From JAEUMD01 sp036768475 (GTDB lineage: Bacteria > Pseudomonadota > Alphaproteobacteria > Rhizobiales > Hyphomicrobiaceae): DNA of 64,000 nucleotides. The translations under genes were made by a program, and so were the position numbers. The stretch spans positions 1-64,000 of the forward strand of contig DAIPMW010000008.1 of assembly GCA_036768475.1 (NCBI GenBank), in the 5' to 3' direction. Positions 6,615 through 15,226 of this stretch are shown piece by piece. Below the pieces are notes generated by a model. That model ran no database searches and was not told the origin of the DNA. It saw nothing but the letters and a program-made list of their open reading frames with translations. Each line of letters begins with the position of its first letter. Within the stretch, counting starts at the first letter, position 1.

Positions 6615-8558
6615 GTGGCTATCGCGACGGTCGTTCTTTATCATGCCTGGCCGCATGTGATGCCTGGCGGGTTCATCGGCGTCGATGTCTTCTTCGTAAT
6701 CTCTGGGTTTCTGATTACACGCATTATTGCGACCGAAATGGCACACGGCGAGTTCTCGTTCGTGCGGTTTCTGGCGCGTCGCGTGCGACGCCTCGCCCCG
6801 GCGTCCGTTGTTATGCTGGTTATGGTGCTCGCCGCCGGCGTGATCGTGTTGAGACCCGATTCGCTGAAGTCATTGGGCGCAGCCATTGCCTATACGTGCG
6901 GATTGATTGCTAATGTTCACTTCTATCGTACGGGAGGCTACTTTTCCGCGCCGCCTGAAGAAAAGCCGATCCTGCACATGTGGTCGCTTGCGGTTGAAGA
7001 TCAATTTTATCTGACTTGGCCCCTTCTCCTGTTGATTCTGTCGGCTTTCCTGACACGCCGAGGGACAATGGCTGTCGTTTTGACACTGTGTGTGGCGTCA
7101 CTTGCTCATGCTCAATCGAAGCTGACAACCGACGCTGATTTTGCCTTTTACTTGCTGTCAGCACGGGCCTGGGAGCTCCTCGCCGGTTGCTTGCTTGCCC
7201 TTGTTGCCCCCCAGATTTGCTTAAAGGAAAGAACTGCTGCGATCGCGGCGTGGTTGGGTTTATTTGCGATCGCCGCGTCGGCGGTATTGCTCAATCCATC
7301 GGTTCCGTTTCCCGGATTGGCGGCGCTTCCCGCGGTTTTTGGAACAGCAGCAGTCATCGCTGGAGGTCTGCGGAGCGCCAACGCAATTACGTGGACGTTG
7401 TCAACGAAACCTGTCGTGTTCATCGGTCTGATTTCGTATTCGCTCTATTTGTGGCATTGGCCGATCCTGTCGCTGTCGCAATACGCCCTAGGACGCCTCC
7501 TATCTGTGCCCGAGACCGCAGCAGCGGTGGCCTTGAGTGTAGTTTTTGCGATCGCCTCGTGGCGGTATGTCGAGCGACCGTTCCGGGGGCCAAGAAACCC
7601 GTCTCAGGAACATCATTGGCGCACGGTTGCCATCGGGTCCGGTGTGATGGCATCAGTTTTCGTGATTGGCGCACTTTTCAAGGTTCTCGATGGTCTACCC
7701 GCGCGTTTCGATGGTCCGATGCGGCAGATCTATTCAGACATGGCGCGTGGGAATCCGATGCGACCGTCTTGTGATGGGACTGACCACATCTTTGGAACCG
7801 ATGCGCTTTGTGCGTTTGGGCGGACATCTAAGTCAGGGGAATCATATGAAGTTGCGGTGTTCGGAGATTCGAATGCCGATCAATTCGTGCCGGCAATAGC
7901 GGAGTGGGCGGGAACGAAAAATCTGTTGGGGCGTCAGGTAACGAAATCCGACTGTGCACTTCTGTTTAACGTGCAACGGCCTAATATCCGGCCCGCTGAG
8001 GCACGTGAATGTCGCGAGTACCGTCGAGCCGTGATCCGGTTCATCGAACAGAACCCAGGTCTCAAGCTGGCCATACTCGGCGGAGAATGGCGAACCTATC
8101 TCGCCGTGCACGATAGCCCCGATGTGGCGAAGAGCGAACTCACATCGGTGACCTGGTCCGGTGCGCAAACCCACGACGCAAAAGGATTTGAACTCGCGCT
8201 AGGTCGCACGGTCGATTATCTGCTGGCGCGCGGGGTCAAGGTCCACATCATCGCGCAGATCCCCGATTTCGAAATTCTCCCGACAACATGCATCACAAAA
8301 GCCGTGGTGGCAGGGCGTGACGCACGCACATGTGGCATGTCCCGACAGCGGTATAATAATCTGCAGGGTCCCATCGATGACGCCTTGCGGCGCATCGCAG
8401 CTTCGCGGCCGGGCGTGAGTATTTCATATCCCTCGCGGATCATTTGCGATGACACCTATTGCTCTCCGTACCGCGAGGGTACATTCATGTATCGTAATCA
8501 CAATCACTTGAGTCAGGTTGGATCCTTGAAAATGGGCAGAATACTGAACCTGCCCTGA
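6615..8558 (+). CDS. Acyltransferase-3 / SGNH hydrolase fusion (OafA-like)
   Basis: A membrane O-acyltransferase of about 650 residues that probably modifies a surface polysaccharide or lipid headgroup. The N-terminal acyltransferase-3 domain (about residues 1-330) has some ten hydrophobic segments and the GGFIGVDVFFVISGFLIT signature. The C-terminal SGNH domain opens with a GDSNADQ block I and ends with an NHNHLS block. The first usable canonical start is GTG 6615, but the conserved NYLPYVDGLRAVAI motif lies in frame upstream to at least 6516, where no ATG, GTG or TTG exists. The true start is therefore a rare codon, or a base is missing near 6508-6520. It converges on the CapK-like gene. 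Confidence 0.88.
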   Translation: MAIATVVLYHAWPHVMPGGFIGVDVFFVISGFLITRIIATEMAHGEFSFVRFLARRVRRLAPASVVMLVMVLAAGVIVLRPDSLKSLGAAIAYTCGLIANVHFYRTGGYFSAPPEEKPILHMWSLAVEDQFYLTWPLLLLILSAFLTRRGTMAVVLTLCVASLAHAQSKLTTDADFAFYLLSARAWELLAGCLLALVAPQICLKERTAAIAAWLGLFAIAASAVLLNPSVPFPGLAALPAVFGTAAVIAGGLRSANAITWTLSTKPVVFIGLISYSLYLWHWPILSLSQYALGRLLSVPETAAAVALSVVFAIASWRYVERPFRGPRNPSQEHHWRTVAIGSGVMASVFVIGALFKVLDGLPARFDGPMRQIYSDMARGNPMRPSCDGTDHIFGTDALCAFGRTSKSGESYEVAVFGDSNADQFVPAIAEWAGTKNLLGRQVTKSDCALLFNVQRPNIRPAEARECREYRRAVIRFIEQNPGLKLAILGGEWRTYLAVHDSPDVAKSELTSVTWSGAQTHDAKGFELALGRTVDYLLARGVKVHIIAQIPDFEILPTTCITKAVVAGRDARTCGMSRQRYNNLQGPIDDALRRIAASRPGVSISYPSRIICDDTYCSPYREGTFMYRNHNHLSQVGSLKMGRILNLP

Positions 8559-8623
8559 GTCGCGATTTCCGCGCCGGGATATCAAGGACATTCCATGAGG
8601 CGCAATCACCACAAGAGCCCTGC

Positions 8624-10069
8624 TTAAAGCGAAGGATCGGAACGTGTTCGTGTTTCCATCAAACATGTGCGCGATTGAGCAATGACCTGACGGAATTTTC
8701 CAGACCGTACGCTCTGCTCTGGTGGATCACTGGCGCATACCAGCTCGACGTTGGCCAGATGCTGTTGGGCCAGATAGTTCTTCAACCGTGCGATAGCGGC
8801 CCGCCATGCCTTTTCGCTGTCCGCACCGGACAGCAACTCAAGACGTAGGTGAATCGTTGCCGGTCCAGTTTGAATGAGTTGGCTGCGGTGAACTCCAGGC
8901 GTCTCCTCGAGTACGGTGCCAATCGCAAGAGGAAGGATCTTCACGACGGCCCCATCTGCCCCATGAAGGTGGAGGACGTCGTCGTGTCGACCTGCAACGC
9001 GAACCGCGGGAAGTCGGCTGCCGCAAGGGCATGGTTGCGACCGCGCGACAATGGAATCGCCAAGATCGTAGCGAATGAGCGGTTGCGTCCAGTTGGCAAG
9101 GTTGGTCAGAAGCACCGTATGCGATGCGACATCAGGCGGTGTTGGCCGGAAGTTTTCGTCGACAGGCTCGAGGATGACCCAGTCACTATTCACATGAAGC
9201 CATTCGTGATCGCAACTGAATGCAATGGGAATGAACTCGGACGCCGAATATAGATTGCGCACAGAGCAACCGAACGCGGATTCGATTTGAGCAATGGTAT
9301 CCAGGGATATCGACTCACCCGCGCACTCCAAGAGTGCGGGCTTCAGGTCGAGACGACCCGCGGCTTGCTCTTCGGCAAGCAACTTAAGGACACTTGGGTA
9401 TCCTGTCAGCATCGCTGGATCGAAGGCCTCGAGTGCCGCAACGAGATCTGCCAGCGGTTGCTGGATTGAAAAGACACGAAACGCGTGCGCGCGAAACAAA
9501 TCGCGCCGCCGCTCCAGTTCTATCCAGCCTGAGCCAGCGTAATGCCCGCCCGTACACAGAACGGCAGCCCAGCGAAATTTGCGTTGCGCCATGCGTAACC
9601 ACGCCGCCGTGTCAATCCAGGCGCGTTCGACACGCGCAAGGCCGATCGCGCGGTATACGTTGATCGCTCTAAAGTCAGAAACGTAAAGACCCGCAAGGCC
9701 TGTGGTGCCTGCGCTGGTGGAGATGAAGTACTTGTTGAGGTAGGGAGTGGCCAACAGTGAAGGATCAGCGATGAATGCTTCGATCCCAGCCCGTGTGATG
9801 CCTCGATCTGTCGGCCAATCGTCGAAAGCAGACATCAACTCGGATTTATTGACGACAGGCAAGTCACAGTGCCTGAAGCCCTCGGACGGCCAGTCGCGGT
9901 ATAACCGACTATAGAAAGGTGAGAAGCGCCGTGCGTGCGTAAAAAGCTCTCGAAAGCGAGATGCTTGCCGGCGCGCAATCCCGGTCGAACCCTCTTGCTC
10001 AGCTCGCCATAGGTCGAGCGCAACATTCCAAATGCCAGGTGAATTTTCCACCCATTGCCTCCGGGACAT
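8624..10069 (-). CDS. PaaK/CapK-like adenylate-forming enzyme
   Basis: A 481-residue member of the phenylacetate-CoA ligase/CapK branch of adenylating enzymes. Visible signatures are the STSAGTTG ATP-binding loop (about residue 118), an LYSASEF stretch, the YDLGD motif and a CPCG pair near residue 343. Relatives outside phenylacetate clusters often sit with polysaccharide genes, and no paa genes are nearby. A role in activating an acyl group for surface modification is plausible beside the acyltransferase, but unproven. The last 15 or so residues are encoded by a degenerate copy of the dispersed hairpin repeat (8641-8676). Confidence 0.82.
   Translation of the reverse strand: MSRRQWVENSPGIWNVALDLWRAEQEGSTGIARRQASRFRELFTHARRFSPFYSRLYRDWPSEGFRHCDLPVVNKSELMSAFDDWPTDRGITRAGIEAFIADPSLLATPYLNKYFISTSAGTTGLAGLYVSDFRAINVYRAIGLARVERAWIDTAAWLRMAQRKFRWAAVLCTGGHYAGSGWIELERRRDLFRAHAFRVFSIQQPLADLVAALEAFDPAMLTGYPSVLKLLAEEQAAGRLDLKPALLECAGESISLDTIAQIESAFGCSVRNLYSASEFIPIAFSCDHEWLHVNSDWVILEPVDENFRPTPPDVASHTVLLTNLANWTQPLIRYDLGDSIVARSQPCPCGSRLPAVRVAGRHDDVLHLHGADGAVVKILPLAIGTVLEETPGVHRSQLIQTGPATIHLRLELLSGADSEKAWRAAIARLKNYLAQQHLANVELVCASDPPEQSVRSGKFRQVIAQSRTCLMETRTRSDPSL
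8641..8676. repeat. Degenerate copy of dispersed repeat module A
   Basis: GTGTTCGTGTTTCC, TC, then AAACATGTGCGCGAT closely follows the module A pattern seen at 31305, 21494, 51633 and 62087. Here it lies inside a reading frame, forming the C-terminus of the CapK-like protein. Confidence 0.6.
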
Positions 10070-10564
10070 TCTGGAGATGAAGCTACCTCATCAAAACGCA
10101 AACTTGGAGTGCTGTCTTAGGCTCGGTTTCGACATCGGTTCCTCTGGATTTTCCCGGTATCAACACAATGCTCTTTCACCGATTGTCGCCATATGTCCGC
10201 CGATCACGTCTATCCCGTCGACATGTCGACCGATCGCTCCAACAGCAGCGCGTTTTTTCTGAAAAGCTTGAACTTCGAACATTCGTCCGATGACGGCGGT
10301 GAAGCAGCACGCTGCGTGTTGTGCACATTCATCCTGGCGTATGTTATGCACTTAATGCATATCGCTGCTGAATTCTGCGACCCTCGCAGGCCATGCCATG
10401 CATGGCCTGAACCGCGCGGTTATACCGTTCTTGTGCGCGAAACCGGCTTCGACTAGCGTTAATCGATTGAGCTTAGTTCTTCCGTCCGATCACGCATGGG
10501 CCACAGGAGCACCAGCATACGGGGGGATGGAAGTAAGCGGTGCGCCCCGCGCGCGCCTGAGAGG
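10070..10564. other. Intergenic region, no gene seen
   Basis: The spacer between divergent genes (CapK-like minus, GltD-like plus). It contains a short palindrome near 10387-10411 (GGCCATG...CATGGCC). No exact EcfG promoter or convincing short gene was found. The GltD-like frame remains open back to an ATG at 10496. Confidence 0.4.
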
Positions 10565-12514
10565 ATGCCTGCGCGATCTCAACTGGAGCGCGCCAGTGCT
10601 TTTCTGGACATCGCCAGGGATGATGTCAGACCGGCTCCCATTGCCGAACGGGTTGGACACTTCAAAGAATTTATCGACGGCATGCCGGAGCAGCAGACCG
10701 CAGCGCAGGCAGCAAGATGCATGGACTGCGGCATCCCCTATTGCCACACCGGCTGTCCGGTCCACAACGAGATCCCTGACTGGAACGAGTTGGTTGTCCG
10801 CTCCCAGTGGCTGGCTGCGGCGCGTAATCTGCATCTGACAAATAACTTTCCTGAAATCACAGGGCGCATCTGTCCGGCACCATGCGAAGAGGCCTGCACA
10901 CTCTACCTCCACGACGCGCCTGTAACCATCAAATCGATCGAGCGTGCTATTGCCGACCGGGCATTTGCGGAAGGATGGATCACGCCGCAACCCGCAGCAC
11001 ACTGTTCCGGCAAGGCGGTGGCAATCGTGGGCTCCGGACCCACCGGCCTTGCTGCGGCCCAACAGCTGGCCCGGTGCGGACATGCAGTGCGCGTTTATGA
11101 GCGCGACGCTCGGCCTGGCGGGTTGATGCGCTATGGCATTCCCGACTTCAAGCTCGAGAAGGTGCACGTCGATAGGCGTATCGCACAACTGCAGGCGGAA
11201 GGCGTTCGCTTCTACTGCAATACGACTGTCGGCAGCACGGTATCGGCGCGCGAAATCGTCTCCAGCCATGACGCGGTAATCCTGGCCTGCGGTGCAGGCT
11301 TACCGCGGGTCCTCAATGTTCAAGGCGTTTCCATGAAAGGTGTAAGCTATGCGTTGGCTTATCTGCGCCAGCAGAACATGCGTATCGAGGGCAGGGCGGT
11401 TGGTGGAGAAATGATTGATGCGCGCGGCAAGAACGTCATCGTCATAGGGAGTGGTGATACAGCGTGTGACTGCATTGGGACGGCATTTCGACAAGGCGCG
11501 CAGAACGTGACCCAGATCGATGTGCATCCGATGGCACCGCATGCCGAAAACAAGCTCATGAGCTGGCCGTTTCGCCCGGTTAAGTTCAGGGTCTCAACCA
11601 GTCAGGCTGAAGGCGTCGTGCGCGAATTCCAGACGGGAACCCTGGAGTTGATCGGGGATGGCGGGCGCGTAAAGGCAGTGCGTCTTGCGCGTATCGATGG
11701 TGATCGCCGGCCCGTTCCGGGAACCGACTTCGTGCTACTTGCCGACTTGGTTCTCATTGCAATCGGCTTTGCCGGGCCGGACCTGGGGAAGATCGATGAA
11801 GAACTCGATCTTTCCCGCCAGCCGCGCGGCACGATCGCCGCATCCGAAACGGACTACGCCACGAACCATCCTGGAGTATTCGCTGCCGGTGATATCCGCA
11901 TGGGCCCGTCGCTCGTCGTGTGGGCGATTCGCGAGGGACGACAAGCAGCGGCATCGGTCGATGCGTTTCTTCAACGCTCACAGTGGCGAGTGCAGACAGC
12001 ATCGGCTTGGCATCAATCGTTCCCGATCGATGCTGATGGCGCCGAAATATCATCAATTGATCATATGCAATGTCGACAACGGAGGCCTGCCATGAAAGTC
12101 AAGGATGCTATGCACAGCGGCGTCGACTGGGTTGGACCTGAAACACCCATTTCGGAGCTGGCCAGACTTATGCGCGATCGCGACGTCGGTTCTATTCCCA
12201 TTGGCGAAGATGATCGCCTCGTCGGCATGGTGACGGATCGTGACATTGTCTGCAAAGGCCTTGCTCGCAACGGTTTTGATGTAACGACCTTGACTGCCCG
12301 TGATGTGATGACAAGGGGCATTCATTGCTGCAACGAGGATGATGATCTCGAAAAGGCGATGCGCCATATGGAGGTCCTGGAGATCCGCCGGCTTCCGGTC
12401 ATCAGCAAGAGCAGGCGTATGGTTGGAATGTTGAGCCTTGGAGATATCGGCCGGCGAGCCCCGAATGGCCGGCTGGCGCAGTGTGTGAGAAGCGTTGCAG
12501 CGCATCACTATTGA
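10565..12514 (+). CDS. GltD-like reductase fused in frame to a CBS-pair protein
   Basis: Residues about 1-490 are a glutamate synthase small-subunit-like NAD(P)H/FAD oxidoreductase. It has the 4Fe-4S segment CMDCGIPYCHTGCPVHNEIP, the CPAPCEEACTL second cluster, a GSGPTGLAAA dinucleotide fold and an AAGDIRMG FAD motif. Without any stop the frame continues into a two-CBS protein (from 12092, MKVKDAMHSGVDWV...) that in relatives is a separate gene. A GGAGG site six bases before the ATG at 12092 suggests the CBS protein is also made alone. An ATG at 10496 would add 23 residues unlike the family. No gltB is nearby, so the electron acceptor is unknown. Confidence 0.85.
   Translation: MPARSQLERASAFLDIARDDVRPAPIAERVGHFKEFIDGMPEQQTAAQAARCMDCGIPYCHTGCPVHNEIPDWNELVVRSQWLAAARNLHLTNNFPEITGRICPAPCEEACTLYLHDAPVTIKSIERAIADRAFAEGWITPQPAAHCSGKAVAIVGSGPTGLAAAQQLARCGHAVRVYERDARPGGLMRYGIPDFKLEKVHVDRRIAQLQAEGVRFYCNTTVGSTVSAREIVSSHDAVILACGAGLPRVLNVQGVSMKGVSYALAYLRQQNMRIEGRAVGGEMIDARGKNVIVIGSGDTACDCIGTAFRQGAQNVTQIDVHPMAPHAENKLMSWPFRPVKFRVSTSQAEGVVREFQTGTLELIGDGGRVKAVRLARIDGDRRPVPGTDFVLLADLVLIAIGFAGPDLGKIDEELDLSRQPRGTIAASETDYATNHPGVFAAGDIRMGPSLVVWAIREGRQAAASVDAFLQRSQWRVQTASAWHQSFPIDADGAEISSIDHMQCRQRRPAMKVKDAMHSGVDWVGPETPISELARLMRDRDVGSIPIGEDDRLVGMVTDRDIVCKGLARNGFDVTTLTARDVMTRGIHCCNEDDDLEKAMRHMEVLEIRRLPVISKSRRMVGMLSLGDIGRRAPNGRLAQCVRSVAAHHY
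12092..12514 (+). CDS. CBS-pair protein, internal start within the GltD-CBS frame
   Basis: From ATG 12092 the frame encodes a complete 140-residue CBS-pair protein of the type found free-standing in many Proteobacteria: VGSIPIGEDDRLVGMVTDRDIV in the first CBS motif, LRRLPVI-type second motif. GGAGG at 12081-12085 is an excellent ribosome binding site, so separate translation is likely. CBS pairs bind adenine nucleotides; the partner is not known unless it is the upstream reductase. Confidence 0.6.
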   Translation: MKVKDAMHSGVDWVGPETPISELARLMRDRDVGSIPIGEDDRLVGMVTDRDIVCKGLARNGFDVTTLTARDVMTRGIHCCNEDDDLEKAMRHMEVLEIRRLPVISKSRRMVGMLSLGDIGRRAPNGRLAQCVRSVAAHHY

Positions 12515-12609
12515 TTATCTTGCCATGCCACGCAGCTTTGCTCCGCAAGCTGATACGGGAATGGCTGCATTGGATGCACTCGACGCAACGGCAATTTTGA
12601 CACGAATTT

Positions 12610-12635
12610 GGAACCCACAGGCAGGGAGCTGCGTT
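12610..12635 (+). promoter_or_regulatory. EcfG-type promoter upstream of ku-ligD
   Basis: GGAAC at 12610-12614, 17 bases, CGTT at 12632-12635, ending 57 bases before the ku start codon. It would place the end-joining operon under the general stress sigma factor encoded at 32387-32944. Confidence 0.75.
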
Positions 12636-12691
12636 CCCACAGTTTGCGGAGCGTGCGTGCCGGGCATCGGTTTCAAGTGGTGGGCTGCGTT

Positions 12692-13582
12692 ATGGCCAAG
12701 AAGTATCGCGCATATTGGAAGGGGTATCTCCGGCTTAGTCTGGTCACCATCGGCGTGGAGATCTACAGCGCGGTCGAGAGTGCCAGCGACATCAGCTTCC
12801 GTCAGATTCACAAGCCGTCGGGCAAGCGCATAAATTATGAGAAGGTGGTCCAGGGCATCGGCAAGATAGACAATGCGGACATCGTCAAGGGCTACGAGGT
12901 CGATGAGGACACCTACGTCGTAATCGATCCGGAAGAGATCGATGCATTAAAGCTTGAGAGCAAGAAGACCATCGATCTCGTGCAGTTCGTAGACGCGGAA
13001 GAAGTTGATTACCGTTTCTTCGAGCGTCCCTATTTCGTGGTTCCTGCCGACTCGCTCGCAGGAGAAGGCTATGTCGTCATTCGCGACGCTCTTCGGAAAA
13101 CCGGAAAGTTCGGTTTGGCCCAGGTGACGATCGCCGGCCGGGAATGGCTGGTCGCCATCGCGCCGCTGGGCGATGGCCTCGTCATGGAGATGCTGCGTTA
13201 CGTCAATGAGCTTCGCGATCCTGCCGACTTCTTCGATGAGGTATCATCCGCTAAGCCGCAAAAGGAGATGGTCGACCTCGCCGTCCAGTTGATCGAGCAG
13301 AAGGCATCCAGATTCGATGCGGCAGCTTTCCACGATCACTACCAGGAAGCACTGAAGGCATTGCTACAGCAGAAGCTGAAGGGCAAAAAGTTCGTTGCCG
13401 CAGAAGAACCGGCTACGCGGCCGTCCGGCCCCAATGTCATCGACCTGATGGAGGCCCTGAAGCGAAGCGTCAATCAGGAAAAATCGCCCAAACGCAGCCA
13501 TAAGGCCACTAATGCGAAAAGCGAGGACGCGGCTGGCAAGCCGAAGACGAAACCGGCCGCAAAAAAGCGGCGAAAGGCATAG
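12692..13582 (+). CDS. ku: Ku family DNA end-binding protein (NHEJ)
   Basis: A 296-residue bacterial Ku. The start MAKKYRAYWKGYLRLSLVTIGVEIYSA is the typical beginning of alphaproteobacterial Ku, so the ATG at 12692 is chosen over the longer frame. The beta-barrel core runs to about residue 250 and a Lys/Ala-rich tail (about 255-296) gives the usual basic DNA-binding extension. Ku homodimers ring broken DNA ends and recruit LigD. It is first in a three-gene unit with the LigD-type polymerase (24 bases downstream) and a separate ligase. An EcfG promoter lies upstream. Confidence 0.95.
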   Translation: MAKKYRAYWKGYLRLSLVTIGVEIYSAVESASDISFRQIHKPSGKRINYEKVVQGIGKIDNADIVKGYEVDEDTYVVIDPEEIDALKLESKKTIDLVQFVDAEEVDYRFFERPYFVVPADSLAGEGYVVIRDALRKTGKFGLAQVTIAGREWLVAIAPLGDGLVMEMLRYVNELRDPADFFDEVSSAKPQKEMVDLAVQLIEQKASRFDAAAFHDHYQEALKALLQQKLKGKKFVAAEEPATRPSGPNVIDLMEALKRSVNQEKSPKRSHKATNAKSEDAAGKPKTKPAAKKRRKA

Positions 13583-13606
13583 CATCCTACCGAACCCGGC
13601 GACCTC

Positions 13607-15226
13607 ATGCCTCGCAACCTTACAGACTATCGCACAAAGCGTAATTTTGAGCGAACGCCAGAACCGAGTGGTGCCGAAGGGCGGAACATCGCGCCATCCG
13701 ATCACCTTCGCTTCGTTGTGCAAAAACACGATGCCAGGCGCTTGCACTATGACCTCCGTCTCGAAATCGGAGACGTGTTCAAATCATGGGCAGTGACGCG
13801 CGGCCCATCCCTTGACCCAGCCGAAAAGCGTCTTGCAGTCGAAGTCGAAGATCATCCTCTCGCTTACGGCGACTTCGAAGGGACGATACCGCCAGGCGAA
13901 TACGGCGGAGGCACCGTGATGATTTGGGATCGCGGCTTTTGGGCACCGGACGGGCATGATGATCCCGCTGATTGTCTGGCCAAGGGCGAGCTCAAATTTG
14001 TCCTCGCCGGCCATAAGCTACGCGGAGGCTGGGTGCTCGTCCGGATGAAACCGAAATCCGGATCGAACGAAAAGCGCAGCAACTGGCTGCTGATAAAGCA
14101 TCGCGACCGTTGGGCAAGGTCTAATAATCGCAAAGTGCTTCAAGGCGATCTCTCGGTGGCCTCGGGACGAACAATGGCGAAAATCGCAAAAGGAGAGGGC
14201 GCTCAGCCAGACGCGTTCATGACCAAGGGTGAAAAACTGCCATCTTCTGGAAAATGGAATGAACAAGCGACCGCGCTCGAACGTCGCCGAACGGCGCGGG
14301 TGCGGCGCGACGCTGGCCCTTCGACAACCGCGCGAATGCCGAAGCTCTCCACCCCAACCCGTGTGCTGTGGCCGCCGCGAGAGGATAAGACGGCGGCCAT
14401 CACGAAGCGAGCACTTGCCGACTATCTGCTCTCGGTTGCCCCATGGATGATCGAGCATATTTACGGGAGGCCAACGTCGCTGCTGCGTGCGCCAGAGGGA
14501 ATTTCGAAGGAGTCGTTTTTCCAGCGTCATCCACTACCGGGTCAAGCCGACAAGATTGCAACCGTCGTGGTCGACAAGGATCACGATCCCTATTTGCAAA
14601 TCAATGATGCCCAGACGCTCGTTTCGATGGCGCAGCTTTCGGTCATCGAATTTCATCCATGGAACTGTATGCCGTTCCAGCCTTACGTGCCGGGCCGGAT
14701 GATCTTCGATCTCGACCCTGGCGCGGGGGTGGCGTTCGATGCGTTGGTTGAGGCCGCAAAGGAACTGCGGGGACGACTGGAGGCCCTCAACCTCACTTCG
14801 TTTTGCAAAACCAGCGGCGGCAAGGGATTGCACGTCGTGGTACCTTTGACACCCGATGAAACCACCAACTGGGAGCAGGCAAAGCTATTCTCGCAAACCG
14901 TGTCGGCCCAGATGGCGGCGGATTCACCGACGCGTTTCGTGACAAAGATGTCGAAGGCCGTGCGCAAGGGCAGAATCTTCATCGATTACTTGCGCAACGA
15001 TTTTACAGCGACGGCGGTTGCTCCGCTGTCGCCACGTGCCAGCCCTCTGGCGACTGTTTCGATGCCTCTGAATTGGACGCAAGTGCGCAAGGATCTCGAT
15101 CCGGCCAGGTTCACCATCTCAACCGCTGCTGCCTTGCTGAAGCAGGCGTCGCCGTGGAGCGACTATCACGAAGCGGCCCAATCGCTCAAAGTTGCGATCG
15201 GGAAGCTCGTGGAAGGATCGAAATGA
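13607..15226 (+). CDS. ligD: LigD-type protein with phosphoesterase and polymerase domains only
   Basis: A 539-residue protein lacking a ligase domain. The N-terminal 3'-phosphoesterase domain (about residues 30-160) shows HDARRLHYDLRLE and the HPLAYGDFEGTIPPGEYGGG core. A low-complexity linker (about 195-250) leads to the primase-polymerase domain (about 255-530) with FDLDPG, which carries the catalytic aspartates, and the SGGKGLHVVVPL motif. The order PE-POL without LIG is unusual; the missing ligase is the next gene, overlapping by ATGA. Together with Ku it would process and fill in broken ends. Confidence 0.92.
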   Translation: MPRNLTDYRTKRNFERTPEPSGAEGRNIAPSDHLRFVVQKHDARRLHYDLRLEIGDVFKSWAVTRGPSLDPAEKRLAVEVEDHPLAYGDFEGTIPPGEYGGGTVMIWDRGFWAPDGHDDPADCLAKGELKFVLAGHKLRGGWVLVRMKPKSGSNEKRSNWLLIKHRDRWARSNNRKVLQGDLSVASGRTMAKIAKGEGAQPDAFMTKGEKLPSSGKWNEQATALERRRTARVRRDAGPSTTARMPKLSTPTRVLWPPREDKTAAITKRALADYLLSVAPWMIEHIYGRPTSLLRAPEGISKESFFQRHPLPGQADKIATVVVDKDHDPYLQINDAQTLVSMAQLSVIEFHPWNCMPFQPYVPGRMIFDLDPGAGVAFDALVEAAKELRGRLEALNLTSFCKTSGGKGLHVVVPLTPDETTNWEQAKLFSQTVSAQMAADSPTRFVTKMSKAVRKGRIFIDYLRNDFTATAVAPLSPRASPLATVSMPLNWTQVRKDLDPARFTISTAAALLKQASPWSDYHEAAQSLKVAIGKLVEGSK

